Below, piece by piece: positions 54,124 to 63,997 of a DNA stretch of 64,000 nt (position 1 is its first letter; each line of letters begins with the position of its first letter). Origin of the DNA: Haemaphysalis longicornis (Eukaryota; Arthropoda; Arachnida; Ixodida; Ixodidae); NCBI GenBank assembly GCA_013339765.2, contig CM023449.1:106494417-106558416 (forward strand), given 5' to 3'. The notes beneath the pieces were generated by a model. It was not told the DNA's origin. It searched no databases and saw only the letters and a program-made list of their open reading frames with translations. The translations under genes and the position numbers were made by a program.

Positions 54124-55164
54124 TCGTTCTTGATGAATGTCTGTTCGTATTGTTTGGAGTACTTGGGTAAGTTAGGGGTTCACCTTAGATATGGAGGTAG
54201 GAGTGCGTTTAGTACTAGTGCTTAGTGTGCCTTTTGGATGAAGGGGGCGTTGAGGAGGCCGGGTGAGAGATGGGCGGTTCAGAGGAGGGCGGGGATCCAG
54301 GTTGTGGGGCTTGTTAAAGATCTGCGATTTCTTCTTTGAGCTGCGATTTTCCGCACGAAGGACATTCAGTTGAGGTCGGATATGTGCCACAGTTCTCCCA
54401 GAGTTTTTCGATGGAGGAATATTGTTGGGCTCGTTTGCAATCGTTCGCGTAGTAGGAAGATGTAGGAATGAAATATCTTTTTGCTCCACAAGATCCGCCA
54501 ACGAGGCGCTATTTGGGCGGTCCATGGCCGGGGGCTTCCGGGGTGGCGTGGGATCTTATTCAGCGCAGGTAGGGTTTACTGGAATGTGGCTCAATTCTAC
54601 GCGACTGAGGCAGTAAATGGTGGGTCCTCAGTCTATTCTGTCGAGATACGTTTTCCCACAATTGCGAAATACTGCTGGGGAAGGATAGTCCCGATTGTGC
54701 CGATGTTATGGCAGTTGTAACAGACCATGCGACGTGGTTTGTATGGTGAGACTTTATTAACGCCATATAGTATTTGAACTCTTTTGTGAGAGTTGTAGAG
54801 TTCTACGTTAGGACTGTTCTACTGGAGAGGCCAAGGCAGTGGCATGTTAATAATTTGGCTTGTTCGCAGCGAAGCCATTTATCATTTTTACGCTTGTTTC
54901 ATTGTGCTTAACTTCAATAACACCTCTGAACTTGTTAGGCCGATGCAGGGAAAGTTTGATTTAAATTTGCATGGTGACTGCAGAAGTGCTCAGGAGGAAA
55001 TGTAACTGTATAGACGATAAGAGACGTTGCGTGTGGGAATCGTCGTAGCCTGTCATGTAAAGGTAGTTGCCGAGTATGTCATACCGGTGGGATGCTATTT
55101 CGGCAAGGTAAGGGTTTGGTGCAGTTGTGGCAATTAGGTGGGCCAGGTAATGTTTGTGAAAATC

Positions 55165-55503
55165 GATGATGATGATGATGATGATGATGTTTGGAGTTTA
55201 TTGGCGCAAGGCCAACTAAGGGCAAAGAGCGCCAAACAATAGTGATTACATGAAAGTGACATGGAAGTAAAAGTAGAAAATTTCAGTAAAAATAAACAAA
55301 GTAAAACAGAACGTAATGAAGATGACTGGTGTAAAGGGCCAGGTTGTCACCATGCATGATAAAAAATGAGATTTAAAAATTTCACGTCGGTAAGAAACTT
55401 GAAAACGCGTTTGATTGAAAACATGGCTTCGTCTCCTAAGAAGTATAACGGGTGTGGTGAAATATGTCGCGTGTGTAGTTGTGGGAAGTATTTGTGTTTA
55501 CCC
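55165..55503 (-). mobile_element. 5'-truncated I-element 3' end (same family as I-1)
   Basis: A GAT repeat of eight units (55165-55188) is followed, on the complement, by the same 3' UTR order as I-1 (GGCGCTCTTTG..., CCTTGCGCCAATAAA). Then comes the ORF2 C-terminus 'HPLYFLGDEAMFSIKRVFKF' (55370-55460), against 'HPLYFLADEPMFSSQRVFKF' in I-1. It is cut at 55503 by SINE-3 or truncation. Confidence 0.85.
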
Positions 55504-55735
55504 GCCGCGGTATTTACCCGCGCGGTGGCTCAGTGGCTAAGGCGTTGCGCTGCTGAGCACGAGGTCGCGGGCTCGATTCCCGGAGGCGGCGGCCGCTTTT
55601 CTGATGGAGGCGAAAAGTAAAAACGCCCGTGTTTACGAGATTTCGGCGGACATTAAAGATCCCCAGGTGGTCAAAATTAATCCGGAGCCCTCCACTACGG
55701 CGCGCCTCATCGCCTGCGTTGCGTCCGTGAAGCGC
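55504..55735 (+). mobile_element. SINE-3, tRNA-derived, Ruka-like, plus strand
   Basis: A box TGGCTCAGTGG (55526-55536) and B box GGCTCGATTCC (55570-55580, one change). The body is like SINE-1, but the copy stops soon after GCCTGCGTTGCGTC (about 55728), so it lacks the AATC tail. The first 20 bp include a partial repeat of the CCCGCCGCGGT start. No clear flanking duplication was found. Confidence 0.85.
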
Positions 55736-56329
55736 GGTCATTGAGACTCGGTTTATGGAAAGTTCGGAGGGGCCTAAACTGAGCTTGAAACATTTGGCGG
55801 GCGCTGCACGTTTTCTTGCCAATATACATCTTTAGATGCCGTAGCTGGGCCACAAGGCGCGCAGTTCTGAGTGTGGTAGATGAAGTGCTTGGTGGGGATG
55901 AGGTGCGGGGCGCTCTTGAAGGGGCAGTCACATTATGAGCCAGTGGAGGCAAAGTCGCGATAAGGTAGTAATGACTGGCATTGTAGACGCAGGAAGTTAA
56001 AGCGACGCCGGCTGCAAGTCTCGCAGATGCGGCCGCAGCAGTGCCGGTGGCGCCGACATGATAGCTGCGAGGCCTATGGCAGCATTTGCGGGGATGGGGC
56101 TAAATAAATCCCCGTTGATCAAAGAAGCTAGTGCAATTGGGTATAAAAATGATGCGGGGCGCTTTGGTATCACTGAAAGGAAGGTTCGTGCTAGCGAACT
56201 CCCCTTAAAAGCCGTTGAAGCAGGACCAAATTCGCAACCATCGCGGCAGGCTATTCGTCGTCGTCTCCGTCCCAAACAAAATTGTATGGAGGGTGCTAAC
56301 AATTACACGAATTTGTATGCGAGAAGAAG
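55736..56329. other. Unassigned region
   Basis: No element motif was recognised. A plus-strand open frame at 56058-56336 (92 codons, Ala/Lys/Arg-rich) lacks a known domain. Confidence 0.4.
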
Positions 56330-56825
56330 AGAATAACGAAGGAGAAAGACGAGTCACTGAACCTACCTTAGCATTATTGGGGCCCGACAAGGCATCAGGC
56401 GTATGGACCGAAGTTCCAGGCTGCCGTCCTTGATGCAGACCCCGCGGCCACACAAGCTCGGGGGCTCCGAGCAAAAGTTCCAGCTGAGCCGCCAGGCTGC
56501 AATGCTCGGGATACGCACCCGAGACATTTGCCCACGACACGCGGTGCTACACACCCTGGGCAGCTCCGGTTGTAATCAATACGACGGAATTTGCATGACG
56601 TGATGCATGTCCTCATCTTAACTAAGACATCCACAAATACAACGATGTTAGCTAACGTGAGAGACTACCATTTATAAGAACTATGTTGCGTGAACGGTAA
56701 CGACAAATAAATTTTGAGATAGCGTTTTGTCATTTGTATCGTGTTGTCAAATAAAGATTGTCTGTGTTAATAACTGTCGCGCTGTGGATCCATTCTGCCA
56801 GATTAAATGATGTGAGACAGGTTAA
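56330..56825 (+). repeat. Probable solo LTR, related to 19440-19985
   Basis: The second half matches 19650-19985 in order, including CACCCGAG, GCTAACGTGAGAGACTA-like, GTAACGACAA, GTGGATCCATTCTGCCAG-like and a terminal GAGACAG. No Gypsy coding sequence lies within 1 kb, so it is a solo LTR or fragment. Confidence 0.5.
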
Positions 56826-57984
56826 CCCTGCAATAAAAGTTCACCCGGTGTCTGAATAGGAGACTCTCGGCTTCCGCCTTTCAACCACTGCGCCTTCCGA
56901 CACATCAGGAGGGAAGGGGTGTTCGGCAGTGAGGTAAGGGGGGTTTGGGCACGTGAGCTCCTATGTACTCTGTGTCTCGCCCGTGCGGGGGACTGTGCAT
57001 TGTGAGCACGCTTCCTTGTAAATCTTCAATATCGTGCAACAAAGCCTACACTACTACAAATGGTATGCTCTGCCGCGTTTTATCAATTGAGTACTAAGTT
57101 TAGTGCTTCATGTAGCAGTGGTAATATTGTACGTGAAGATTATACAGATGTTAGGCTCCCACTTGCACGCGTCCGGAGCTCTGTATTCAAATCTTACATA
57201 AATTAACACCAGACTGAATATACCAAAAATCCGAGTACAATTTGGTCATTCAAATCTTCATTTTATTTGTTTGAGTAAATATAAAATTATTTCGTGTTGA
57301 GATAATCCGTTTATTTTTGCGAATATTGCCTGTTTCCAACAGTTATTGTTTATTTGCAGATGTGTGCGAGCGTCGTCTATTTCAGTACCTTTATAAAAGC
57401 CGCGAGGCCGTCATGTGACTATTTTGTTTGTGTAATATGAAATCAATATACACTACTTAAATCGTACGAATATAAAAAGTTTATGCTGAACGAATGTTGC
57501 TTTGTTTAAAGTTTGCTTTTCAAACTAATAATTAGATTACAAGTGTTAATATTTTGTGCAATGTGAATCAATCTACTCCACCGCAAGCCAAGTGGATCAA
57601 GCCGGTGGCGCGAAGGCAGCGGGAGAGCTGTTTTTTTTTTTGTCAAATTAGCCTACTAAAACTGTGCTACCGATAGGAAACGGTATGACACCAGTATGAA
57701 CTTTGGAGTCAGAAGTTCAAACCGCACGGCCTGAAATCGTCTGCTACCGTTCTTCTGTTCAGTGAGTGGACGCCGTACTGGGTTTCAATGCGAAGTCCGA
57801 ACAAAGACTGTGTCGTATTTTTTTACGTAAGTACTGTCCGGCCTAATAATAGGAATTAAAAAAGTCGTCTCTGTCAGGTATTGGGGCACAAGCGGAAAAA
57901 GCTACATACGGTGTGCTTGTATGCTCGCACAGCGTAAAGCGTGCCCCCTCCACTGTAGTGTCTTTTTTCGCGACATCCGGACTC
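56826..57984. other. Unassigned AT-rich region
   Basis: No coding or repeat motif was recognised. A T-run is present near 57631-57641. Confidence 0.5.
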
Positions 57985-59351
57985 TCTACGTCAAATAAAT
58001 GCTGTGAATTTGGACTGTCCTTTCACCATGCGGGAGCTCCTGAATGCTTTAGCGTCTATGAACCGATTGTCAGCACCAGGCTCTGACAAGATCACCTATT
58101 GCATGTTAGCCCATCTTGGTGAGAAGGCCCTTCAGCAGTTACTCTCCATCTACAATTTTTCCTGGAGCACAGGGCGCCTCGTTGCCAGCTGGAAGATCGG
58201 GCTTGTGAGACCAGTTCTCAAACCGGGCAAGTCACCAACGGACATGAACTCCTACCGACCAATAACACTTTTGAGCTGCGTTGGCAAGGTTCAGGAGAAG
58301 ATGGCTTTGGAGCACCTGGTCTGGAATCTTGAAAACAGGGCAGTATATCCACCACAAATGTCGGGTTTCATGCGTGGAAGGAGTAGCGTGGATAATGTTC
58401 TTATGTTATCACGGAACATAACCCAGCAGATGGCGTTAAAGAACATTGTCGTAGCTGTCTTTCTGGACATCAATGCTGCGTTTGACAGTGTCGCCCATGA
58501 TGCTATTTGCCGAGAAATGACAGCTGCAGGTATCAGGGGGCAGTACGTGGCTAAGGGACTACCTTCAAGACAGGACTGTATATATGACCACTAGTTGCGC
58601 AGATACCACCCGTCACACTATAAGACAAGGTGTTCCGCAAGGCGGTGTCCTTAGCCCCACTCTATTTAGCATCTGTCTTGTTGGTCTCCCAAAAGTATTA
58701 CCCTCTGGCGTGAATGTATCATTGTATGCTGACGATATATGTGTCTGGTGCTCAGGGAGAAACCGCCGAAGCATACGAGCGAAGCTACAACTGGCGATCC
58801 GACGATTGGCGCGATACCTGAAAAATTGTGGACTGGTTCTTTCTCCTGAAAAATGCGCTGCGATGGCATTTACAAGACGCGACATGTCTCGTTATGCCCT
58901 GACTGTAGCAGGCTGCACCTAACCATATGTGCGATGTCATCGATACTTAGGCATTGTATTTGACAGGTCAATGTCATGGACTTATCATATTCGATGCCTC
59001 AAAGACAAACTGCAGTCTTTCGTGCACATCCTACGGATGCTTGCAGGCACTGCATGGGGTTGCTCGGTTGCTTCGCTGCTACGACTGTACAGGGCACTCT
59101 TTAATGGTCTGCTTCGCTACAGCCTGCCTACCCTCGGTTTACTGTCCAAGAGCAACGTCAATCAGCTAGAGGCACTACAGGCGCAAGCTCTGCGTATTTG
59201 CCTGAGACTCCCTAAGTGCACTTCAACGTCCGGGACACTTTGTGAAGCAAGATGCCTCTCAGCCAGGGTACTATTAAGACAAGAAAATATCCGTGTCTGC
59301 CTCCCCCATGTTAGCGGTTCATTTGCCCATTCTTTGTCAGATAGCTCCTGA
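57985..59351 (+). pseudogene. I-2 reverse transcriptase
   Basis: 'MNRLSAPGSDKITYCML' (58055), 'SWKIGLVRPVLKPGKSP' (58190), 'NSYRPITLLSCVGKVQEKM' (58245), 'FMRGRSSVDNVL' (58370), 'AVFLDINAAFDSVAHD' (palm A, 58455-58500), then a frame change near 58585, 'IRQGVPQGGVLSPTLFS' (58618-58670) and catalytic YADDICVW (58726-58750). TAA at 58920-58922 and a later stop break the thumb region ('HRYLGIVFDRSMSWTYHI', 58935-58990). Most catalytic residues persist, so decay is moderate. Confidence 0.85.
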
Positions 59352-59523
59352 AGTCATGTGCAGGAATTCCTGCCGGTTTACTATCAACGTCCTATTAGAC
59401 CCGAGTTACCACCTTGGCAATTTTCTACGTGGTCAATAACAACAGTGCCTGGAATCGGGAAAAAGACAACGATGCCTCCACCAGCCTTGGCCTACTACAC
59501 ACTTCAGCATATATCTCGCTGCT

Positions 59524-60107
59524 ATGGCCGGGTATACCCACGTATATGGTGATGGTTCCGTGACTTCTGAATCTTCCGCCATAGGTGTATGGGTCTTATC
59601 TTCGGGGGTCTCTGTGAGCCAAAAGATAAGCCACAAGACATCGGCCACAAAAACCGAGCTGGCGGCAGTAAGAGCTGCACTGCAGATTGTCAGGGACTGC
59701 CCTCCAAAACCTTGGGTAATTTTCCTGGACTCCCGCTCTGCGCTACAAACGCTTCTCAAACGTGGAAGTATTCAAGGCCAATTATTACAAGAAATCAACG
59801 TCATACACACTTAGGTACTCCGCAACGGGCACACTATTTCTTTGCAGAAAGTGCCAGGACACTGCGGCATCACGGGCAATGTGATATCGGATCGGCTCGC
59901 ACGCGGGGGCATTCCACGAGCTCACCAGTACAACTCCCTTTATCCAAAGAGGACATCAACGGAATAGCCACAAATCTTGGAAGGCGCATGCAATTGCTGC
60001 ACTGGCGGAACCCGGACCTGCAGTACGCCCCCCTTTACGCTAACGACCCGCAGAGTACGTTTCGTATACCTCACAGTTTATCGAGGCAAACAGAGTGTGC
60101 TATACAT
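59524..60107 (+). pseudogene. I-2 RNase H
   Basis: RNase H that would remove RNA from the hybrid: 'HVYGDGSVTSESSAIGVWVL' (first Asp, 59540-59600), 'SATKTELAAVRAALQIV' (Glu, 59640-59690), 'VIFLDSRSALQTLL' (second Asp, 59718-59760). After a stop near 59812 comes 'ISLQKVPGHCGITGN' (59840-59882). Further conserved sequence reaches 60105, in another frame, with 'SLSRQTECAIH' at the CR1-C junction. Confidence 0.82.
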
Positions 60108-60327
60108 TTTTTTATTCAAATACCCTAAAGGCCCTTGCAGGCATTACGTAGGGGGGGGGGTTACAAACCAGCTCAAAGATCTCAACACAGTTGCTCAAAA
60201 TAAACAGCAAGCGTAATTTTGAACATCGAGTAGGGGTTAGACAACACTAACAAAAGGAATACAAGAATGAAAAATCACCCAATACAAAGCACATAGTGAA
60301 TCCTGTTAAAAGCACAACACTACTTTC

Positions 60328-61311
60328 CTAAGCAAGCATGTTTAAACTGCCTTTCAAATGGTTCACAAACGAGTCGTGATCTTTAATACATGCAATTTGT
60401 TGCGGCAGCTTATTCCAATGATAAATGGCAAGAAATAGCGGCGACTGTCGAAGAAGATTTGTGCGTGCAAACATGGGGCGGACTTCGAACGGATGATCGA
60501 GTCGAGGAAAAATAAGATTCGCGGGCTTGATATGGGATGCTGTAAAGGATGATTGGGTGTGATACAGTCTGTGGAAGTGAGAGAGCAGTGCAATCAGTCG
60601 TCGTTTTTCTAGAGAGGGTAATTGGAGGGATGATTTGATAGCTGTGATGCTGGATGTCGTGGAGTAATTTTTAGTGACAAAGCGTGCTGCTTTGTTCTGT
60701 AAGCATGCCAGTTTGTTTATTAGGTATGTTTGATTTGGATTCCAAATTAAAGAGGCATATTCCATCTTCGAACGAACTAAGGCTGTGTAAGCTAAAAGTT
60801 TGGTCGATTGATTTGCTAAACACAAATGTCGTCTTATGAAGCCAAGAGTTCTACTTGCTTTTGAAATTACATCGTCAATATGATCATTCCATGTAAGGTT
60901 AGAGGACAGGTTAACGCCCAAATACGTTAATGTAGACACATTTTCTATGCACATGTTGTCCATATAATATGAGCTGAGTTGACCGTTGCTAACCCTAGTA
61001 AATGACATAGTTTTAGTTTTCGAAAGGTTGATTTCCATCTGCCATTGCTCGCACCAAAGGAAAATTTTGTTTAGATCTGCCTGCAAAATGTTAGTATCTT
61101 GAGGGGTAATTGTTTGTCTGTAGAGAACGCAATCGTCCGCAAACAATCTAACTGTTGAATGTAGGTTGGTACTGATATCATTAATGTAAATAAGGAATAA
61201 AATTGGTCCGAGTACGGAACCCTGCGGAACACCAGATTTAACTTGTGCTAAGGCGGAATACTGGTCATTTACGGAAACTGGTAGCGATTGGTTAAAAAAC
61301 TTGAAACCCAC
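60328..61311 (-). pseudogene. CR1-C reverse transcriptase, second half
   Basis: Open for 327 codons: 'SGVPQGSVLGPILFLIYIND' (motif B), catalytic LFADDCVLYRQ (motif C), 'LSKTKTMSFTR', 'LTYLGVNLSSNLTWNDHIDD', 'RTLGFIRRHL', 'TALVRSKMEYASLIWNPNQT', 'LQNKAARFVTKNY', 'LEKRRLIALLSHFHRLYH' and a C-terminus 'YHWNKLPQQIACIKDHDSFV'. All catalytic Asp residues are present. It is separated from the first half of the RT by a frame change near 61300, at or near a T6 run. Confidence 0.88.
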
Positions 61312-62252
61312 TCAATAATTTTGCTATGTAAGTTGAGCCGACTTAGTTTCATCAGTAGGCGAGTGTGAGGAACTTTATCGAACGCTTTTTTGAAGTCAAT
61401 AAATATTGCATCAATTTTTACCGAGTCGTGAACAGCTTGGTGAAGGTCTGTAACGAGTTCAAATAATTGTGTTTCACAAGAACGTCCCCGTTGAAATCCA
61501 TGTTGATTAATAAAGCAAAAAATTATGCTGATCTAAATATTTCATAACTGAAGAACATTTTATATGTTCAAGTAATTTACCAGGAATGCTAGTCAAGGAA
61601 ATTGGTCTGTAATTTGAGGGCAGTGATCGGTCACCTGATTTGTATATAGGAGTGATGCGACCAATCCTCCAGTCGTCCGGTACGATTCCCGTATCGAGTG
61701 ACTGCTGAAAGAGTGCGGCTAGTATGATAGATATTACAGGCTTTGTCATTTTAAGTATTTTTGGACAGATGCCATCTGGACCGGGTGCTGAGTTGTTTGA
61801 AAGGCGATCAATGGCACGTTCTATACCCTCAGGTGTGATTATGACGTCATCCATAGATGAGTTAATCGATGGAAACACAAGATCATGCGGTAATGGGTTT
61901 TCTTTTGTGAATACAGAGATGAAAAAATAAGTTTAATTCCGTCACAGCTTCAGATGGTGAGAGCAGCACACCGTTATTGACTACTGGAATTGGGGATTGC
62001 GAAGCGTGTTTGGGATATACTACTTTCCAAAACTTTTTTGGATTGCTAATTAACAGGCTGGCAATGTCACCGTTAAAAAACTTGTCTTTAGACGCTTCAA
62101 TCTCTGCTTTGCATTTGTGCAATTGTTTACGATAGCGTTGCCAATCATCATCCGAGTTCGACAACTTTGCTTTAGAATAGAGACGTTTCTTTTTATTGAT
62201 TGCTCTTTTCACTTGGGACGTGAACCATGTGCTGTGTGTTGATGAGGCGATT
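61312..62252 (-). pseudogene. CR1-C linker and reverse transcriptase, first half
   Basis: 'MKRAINKKKRLYSKAKLSN' (62212 on), 'LISNPKKFWKVVYPK', a break near 61880, then 'AIDRLSNNSAPGPDGICPKI', 'WRIGRITPIYKSGDRSLPSN' and 'YRPISLTSIPGKLLEHI' (61660-61560). A one-base change at a T6 run (near 61525) shifts the frame before 'NQHGFQRGRSCETQLFELVT' and 'DAIFIDFKKAFDKVPHTRLL' (palm A, 61400-61360). Confidence 0.85.
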
Positions 62253-63139
62253 TCAATTTTGGGGGACGTGCTTTTGTTTAAGTTCTGTAAGCTTTGTTCG
62301 GACAGCTAGCCAGTTATCGTTTGCATTAAGATAAACCATGGATTTCAAGAAACACTCCGAAAAAGATGACAACTCTTCAAGAATTGCGTCTACATTTGCA
62401 CGAGAGTAATCACATATAATTTTCACGGCTTTGTCTGGTTTACTGCTTTTTATAAGGTATTCACATTGCACCACATTGTGGTCACTAATGCATTCTAAGA
62501 CGTGAACAAGCATATTATCCGGTTCGGTTGTCAAGACAAGATCAAGAATCGCGTTTCCACGAGTTGGCTTTTGCACCATTTGATGAAGATCAAACAATGA
62601 AAGGACGTCAAGAAATTCCCTGCATTCGTTTTTTCTTGCGCAGCCTTCGGGCGTACGCGTCTGCCAATTTATTGTGGTTAGTTGAAATCGCCGGCAAGAA
62701 TTATTGGTGATGTTGGGTACATGTTTTGAATTGAATCTTAAAGAATCATTGAGGCTATTGATAAATTCAGCTGTAGAATCAGGCGGACGGTAACACACTC
62801 CGACTGCGCAAGTCACAGACGGAGACAACTGAAGTAAAATCCACAACATTTCAACATTTGATCCAATGTCAAGAACACGAGCGCATAGATTAGATTTCAC
62901 TTGCAACTACAACTCCGCCTCCTCATGCGCCAACCCTGTCTTTTCTAAATATTATAAAGTTTTTAGAGAGGGAAAGCTCGTTATTATCAATTTCTGGTGT
63001 AAGCCACGTCTGTGTCCCAAGAACAATATCTACACAACATGCTTCAAATGAATGCGCATAACTGATCTTGCTTGTGGAACAGACTTCTAAAGTTGCACAC
63101 CAAGAGTGATAATGAATTATTTTGATTGGGTTGTCTGTG
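62253..63139 (-). pseudogene. CR1-C endonuclease
   Basis: From about 63100: 'LLVCNFRSLFHKQDQL' in the ORF1 frame, then after a frame change 'CVDIVLGTQTWLTPEIDNNE' (the usual ET..L Glu is Gln here), 'NFIIFRKDRVGA', another frame change near 62910, 'AVGVCYRPPDSTAEFINSLN' and 'NAILDLVLTTEPDNMLVHVL', then 'ISDHNVVQCEY'. The GDFN block reads 'CRRFQLTTINWQ', degraded in frame. At least three breaks are present. Confidence 0.82.
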
Positions 63140-63997
63140 TCAATCATCCTGGCTGGTTTTTTTCCGTTCTGCACTAATAGCACCTTGATCCCCAGCCACA
63201 GCAACTTCGTCCTCATCGCGTCTTGAAAGACATGTTCCTTCGTTTATTGACGAATCAAATGTGTAGCACTTGTTCCCTAGGAGAAGTTTATCGTAAATCA
63301 CAGCGTATTTTTCATTAGGATTACGTTCCTTTCGTGCGAAATCTCTCAGCTTTTTTTTTATCGGCTGCATTCGAGCCGAGAAATCTTCTTCAATCCACAC
63401 ACGTGGTTTCTGCAGATCCTTTAGTTTCGAAGCATTCCTTACAATAACGGTCTTGTCTTTGAAATTCAAGAATTTCACAATAACTGGGCGAATCTGATCT
63501 GCTTTAGGTCGGCCTATTCGGTGGGCGCGCTCTATTTCCCCTGCGTTGAAACCCAGGTTAGTCCGCACAAAGTCGTTAATGATGCGCTCAGTATCAACCC
63601 ATTTTTCGTCCGGTTCTTCCGGAACGCCTTTGAAAATGAGATTATTTCTGCACATGCGATTATTTAACTCATCAACGACCAGATTGGCCTGTTCCAATTG
63701 CTTCGTTTCTATAGTCTTCAGCTGCTCGTGCGATTCTTGAACGACTGAGTTCACAGTGGTGACATCGTGAGCCAATTTTGCAACTCCGTTTAGTCTCTCT
63801 TCGACAGTGCTCAGTCGCCTTTTGATGTCAGTGACGCTGATTTGAATATCCTTCAGTTTGTTTGATGTGTCCTTCTGAAATTTTTCGTTTGACAGCGTGA
63901 AATCTTTCACAAGCGCGAGAATTTGTTCGACTTTGTCAGGGCCTGGCTTGGTCTCCACGTCACCAGCGCAAATGATCAAATGAGCAATACAAAACAA
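63140..63997 (-). CDS. CR1-C ORF1: 2A-like motif, coiled coil, RNA-binding domain; intact
   Basis: A 285-codon open frame. Residues 1-11 are hydrophobic. Residues 12-20 are GDVETKPGP, a 2A-like motif whose conserved Asn is Lys. A heptad-like coiled coil covers about 25-110 ('LKDIQISVTDIKRRLSTVEE'). The first-ORF RNA-binding signature 'CRNNLIFKGVPEEPDEKWVD' is near residue 114, with 'EIERAHRIGRPKADQIRPVI' and 'VWIEEDFSARMQPIKKKLRD' following. It ends TGA at 63140-63142; the same frame continues into the endonuclease after that stop. Such proteins bind the element RNA and act as chaperones in related LINEs. The true start may lie just outside the window. Confidence 0.85.
   Translation of the reverse strand: MFCIAHLIICAGDVETKPGPDKVEQILALVKDFTLSNEKFQKDTSNKLKDIQISVTDIKRRLSTVEERLNGVAKLAHDVTTVNSVVQESHEQLKTIETKQLEQANLVVDELNNRMCRNNLIFKGVPEEPDEKWVDTERIINDFVRTNLGFNAGEIERAHRIGRPKADQIRPVIVKFLNFKDKTVIVRNASKLKDLQKPRVWIEEDFSARMQPIKKKLRDFARKERNPNEKYAVIYDKLLLGNKCYTFDSSINEGTCLSRRDEDEVAVAGDQGAISAERKKTSQDD

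Larger units (their letters stand above)
51190..55150 (-). mobile_element. I-clade element Z, 5' part (ORF1, endonuclease, RT), minus strand
   Basis: Read on the minus strand: ORF1 relics (53640-55150), endonuclease (53170-53530), linker and RT (51190-52980). The RT ends in 'LHRATLRTISELPKHIPMEN' next to the CR1-A tail; the following protein region (linker to RNase H, C-terminal finger) is at 22505-23773 on the other side of CR1-A. SINE-2 is inserted in ORF1. Decay is strong, so Z is older than its insertions. Confidence 0.7.
53640..55150 (-). pseudogene. Element Z ORF1 relic, interrupted by SINE-2
   Basis: A zinc-knuckle relic C-YN-C-HNIG is near 54695-54725. Downstream on the minus strand is a Pro/Ser/Lys-rich tail (54172-54525: 'TIANEPNNIPPSKNSG', 'HNLDPRPPLNRPSLT') like the tail after the knuckles in I-element ORF1. 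SINE-2 (53890-54123) interrupts the following part. Upstream to 55150 the sequence is degraded. Confidence 0.5.
57985..60107 (+). mobile_element. I-clade element fragment I-2, 5'-truncated, invaded by CR1-C
   Basis: It starts abruptly in ORF2 upstream of the RT and ends at 60107, where CR1-C sequence begins. It contains RT, thumb and RNase H. It differs clearly from I-1 (different RT and no shared 3' end visible). The 3' remainder, if present, would lie beyond CR1-C outside the window. Confidence 0.75.

Noticed and set aside
55165..55188. Independent GAT microsatellite
   Set aside because: It is the ATC-repeat tail of a minus-strand I element, directly joined to the conserved 3' UTR.
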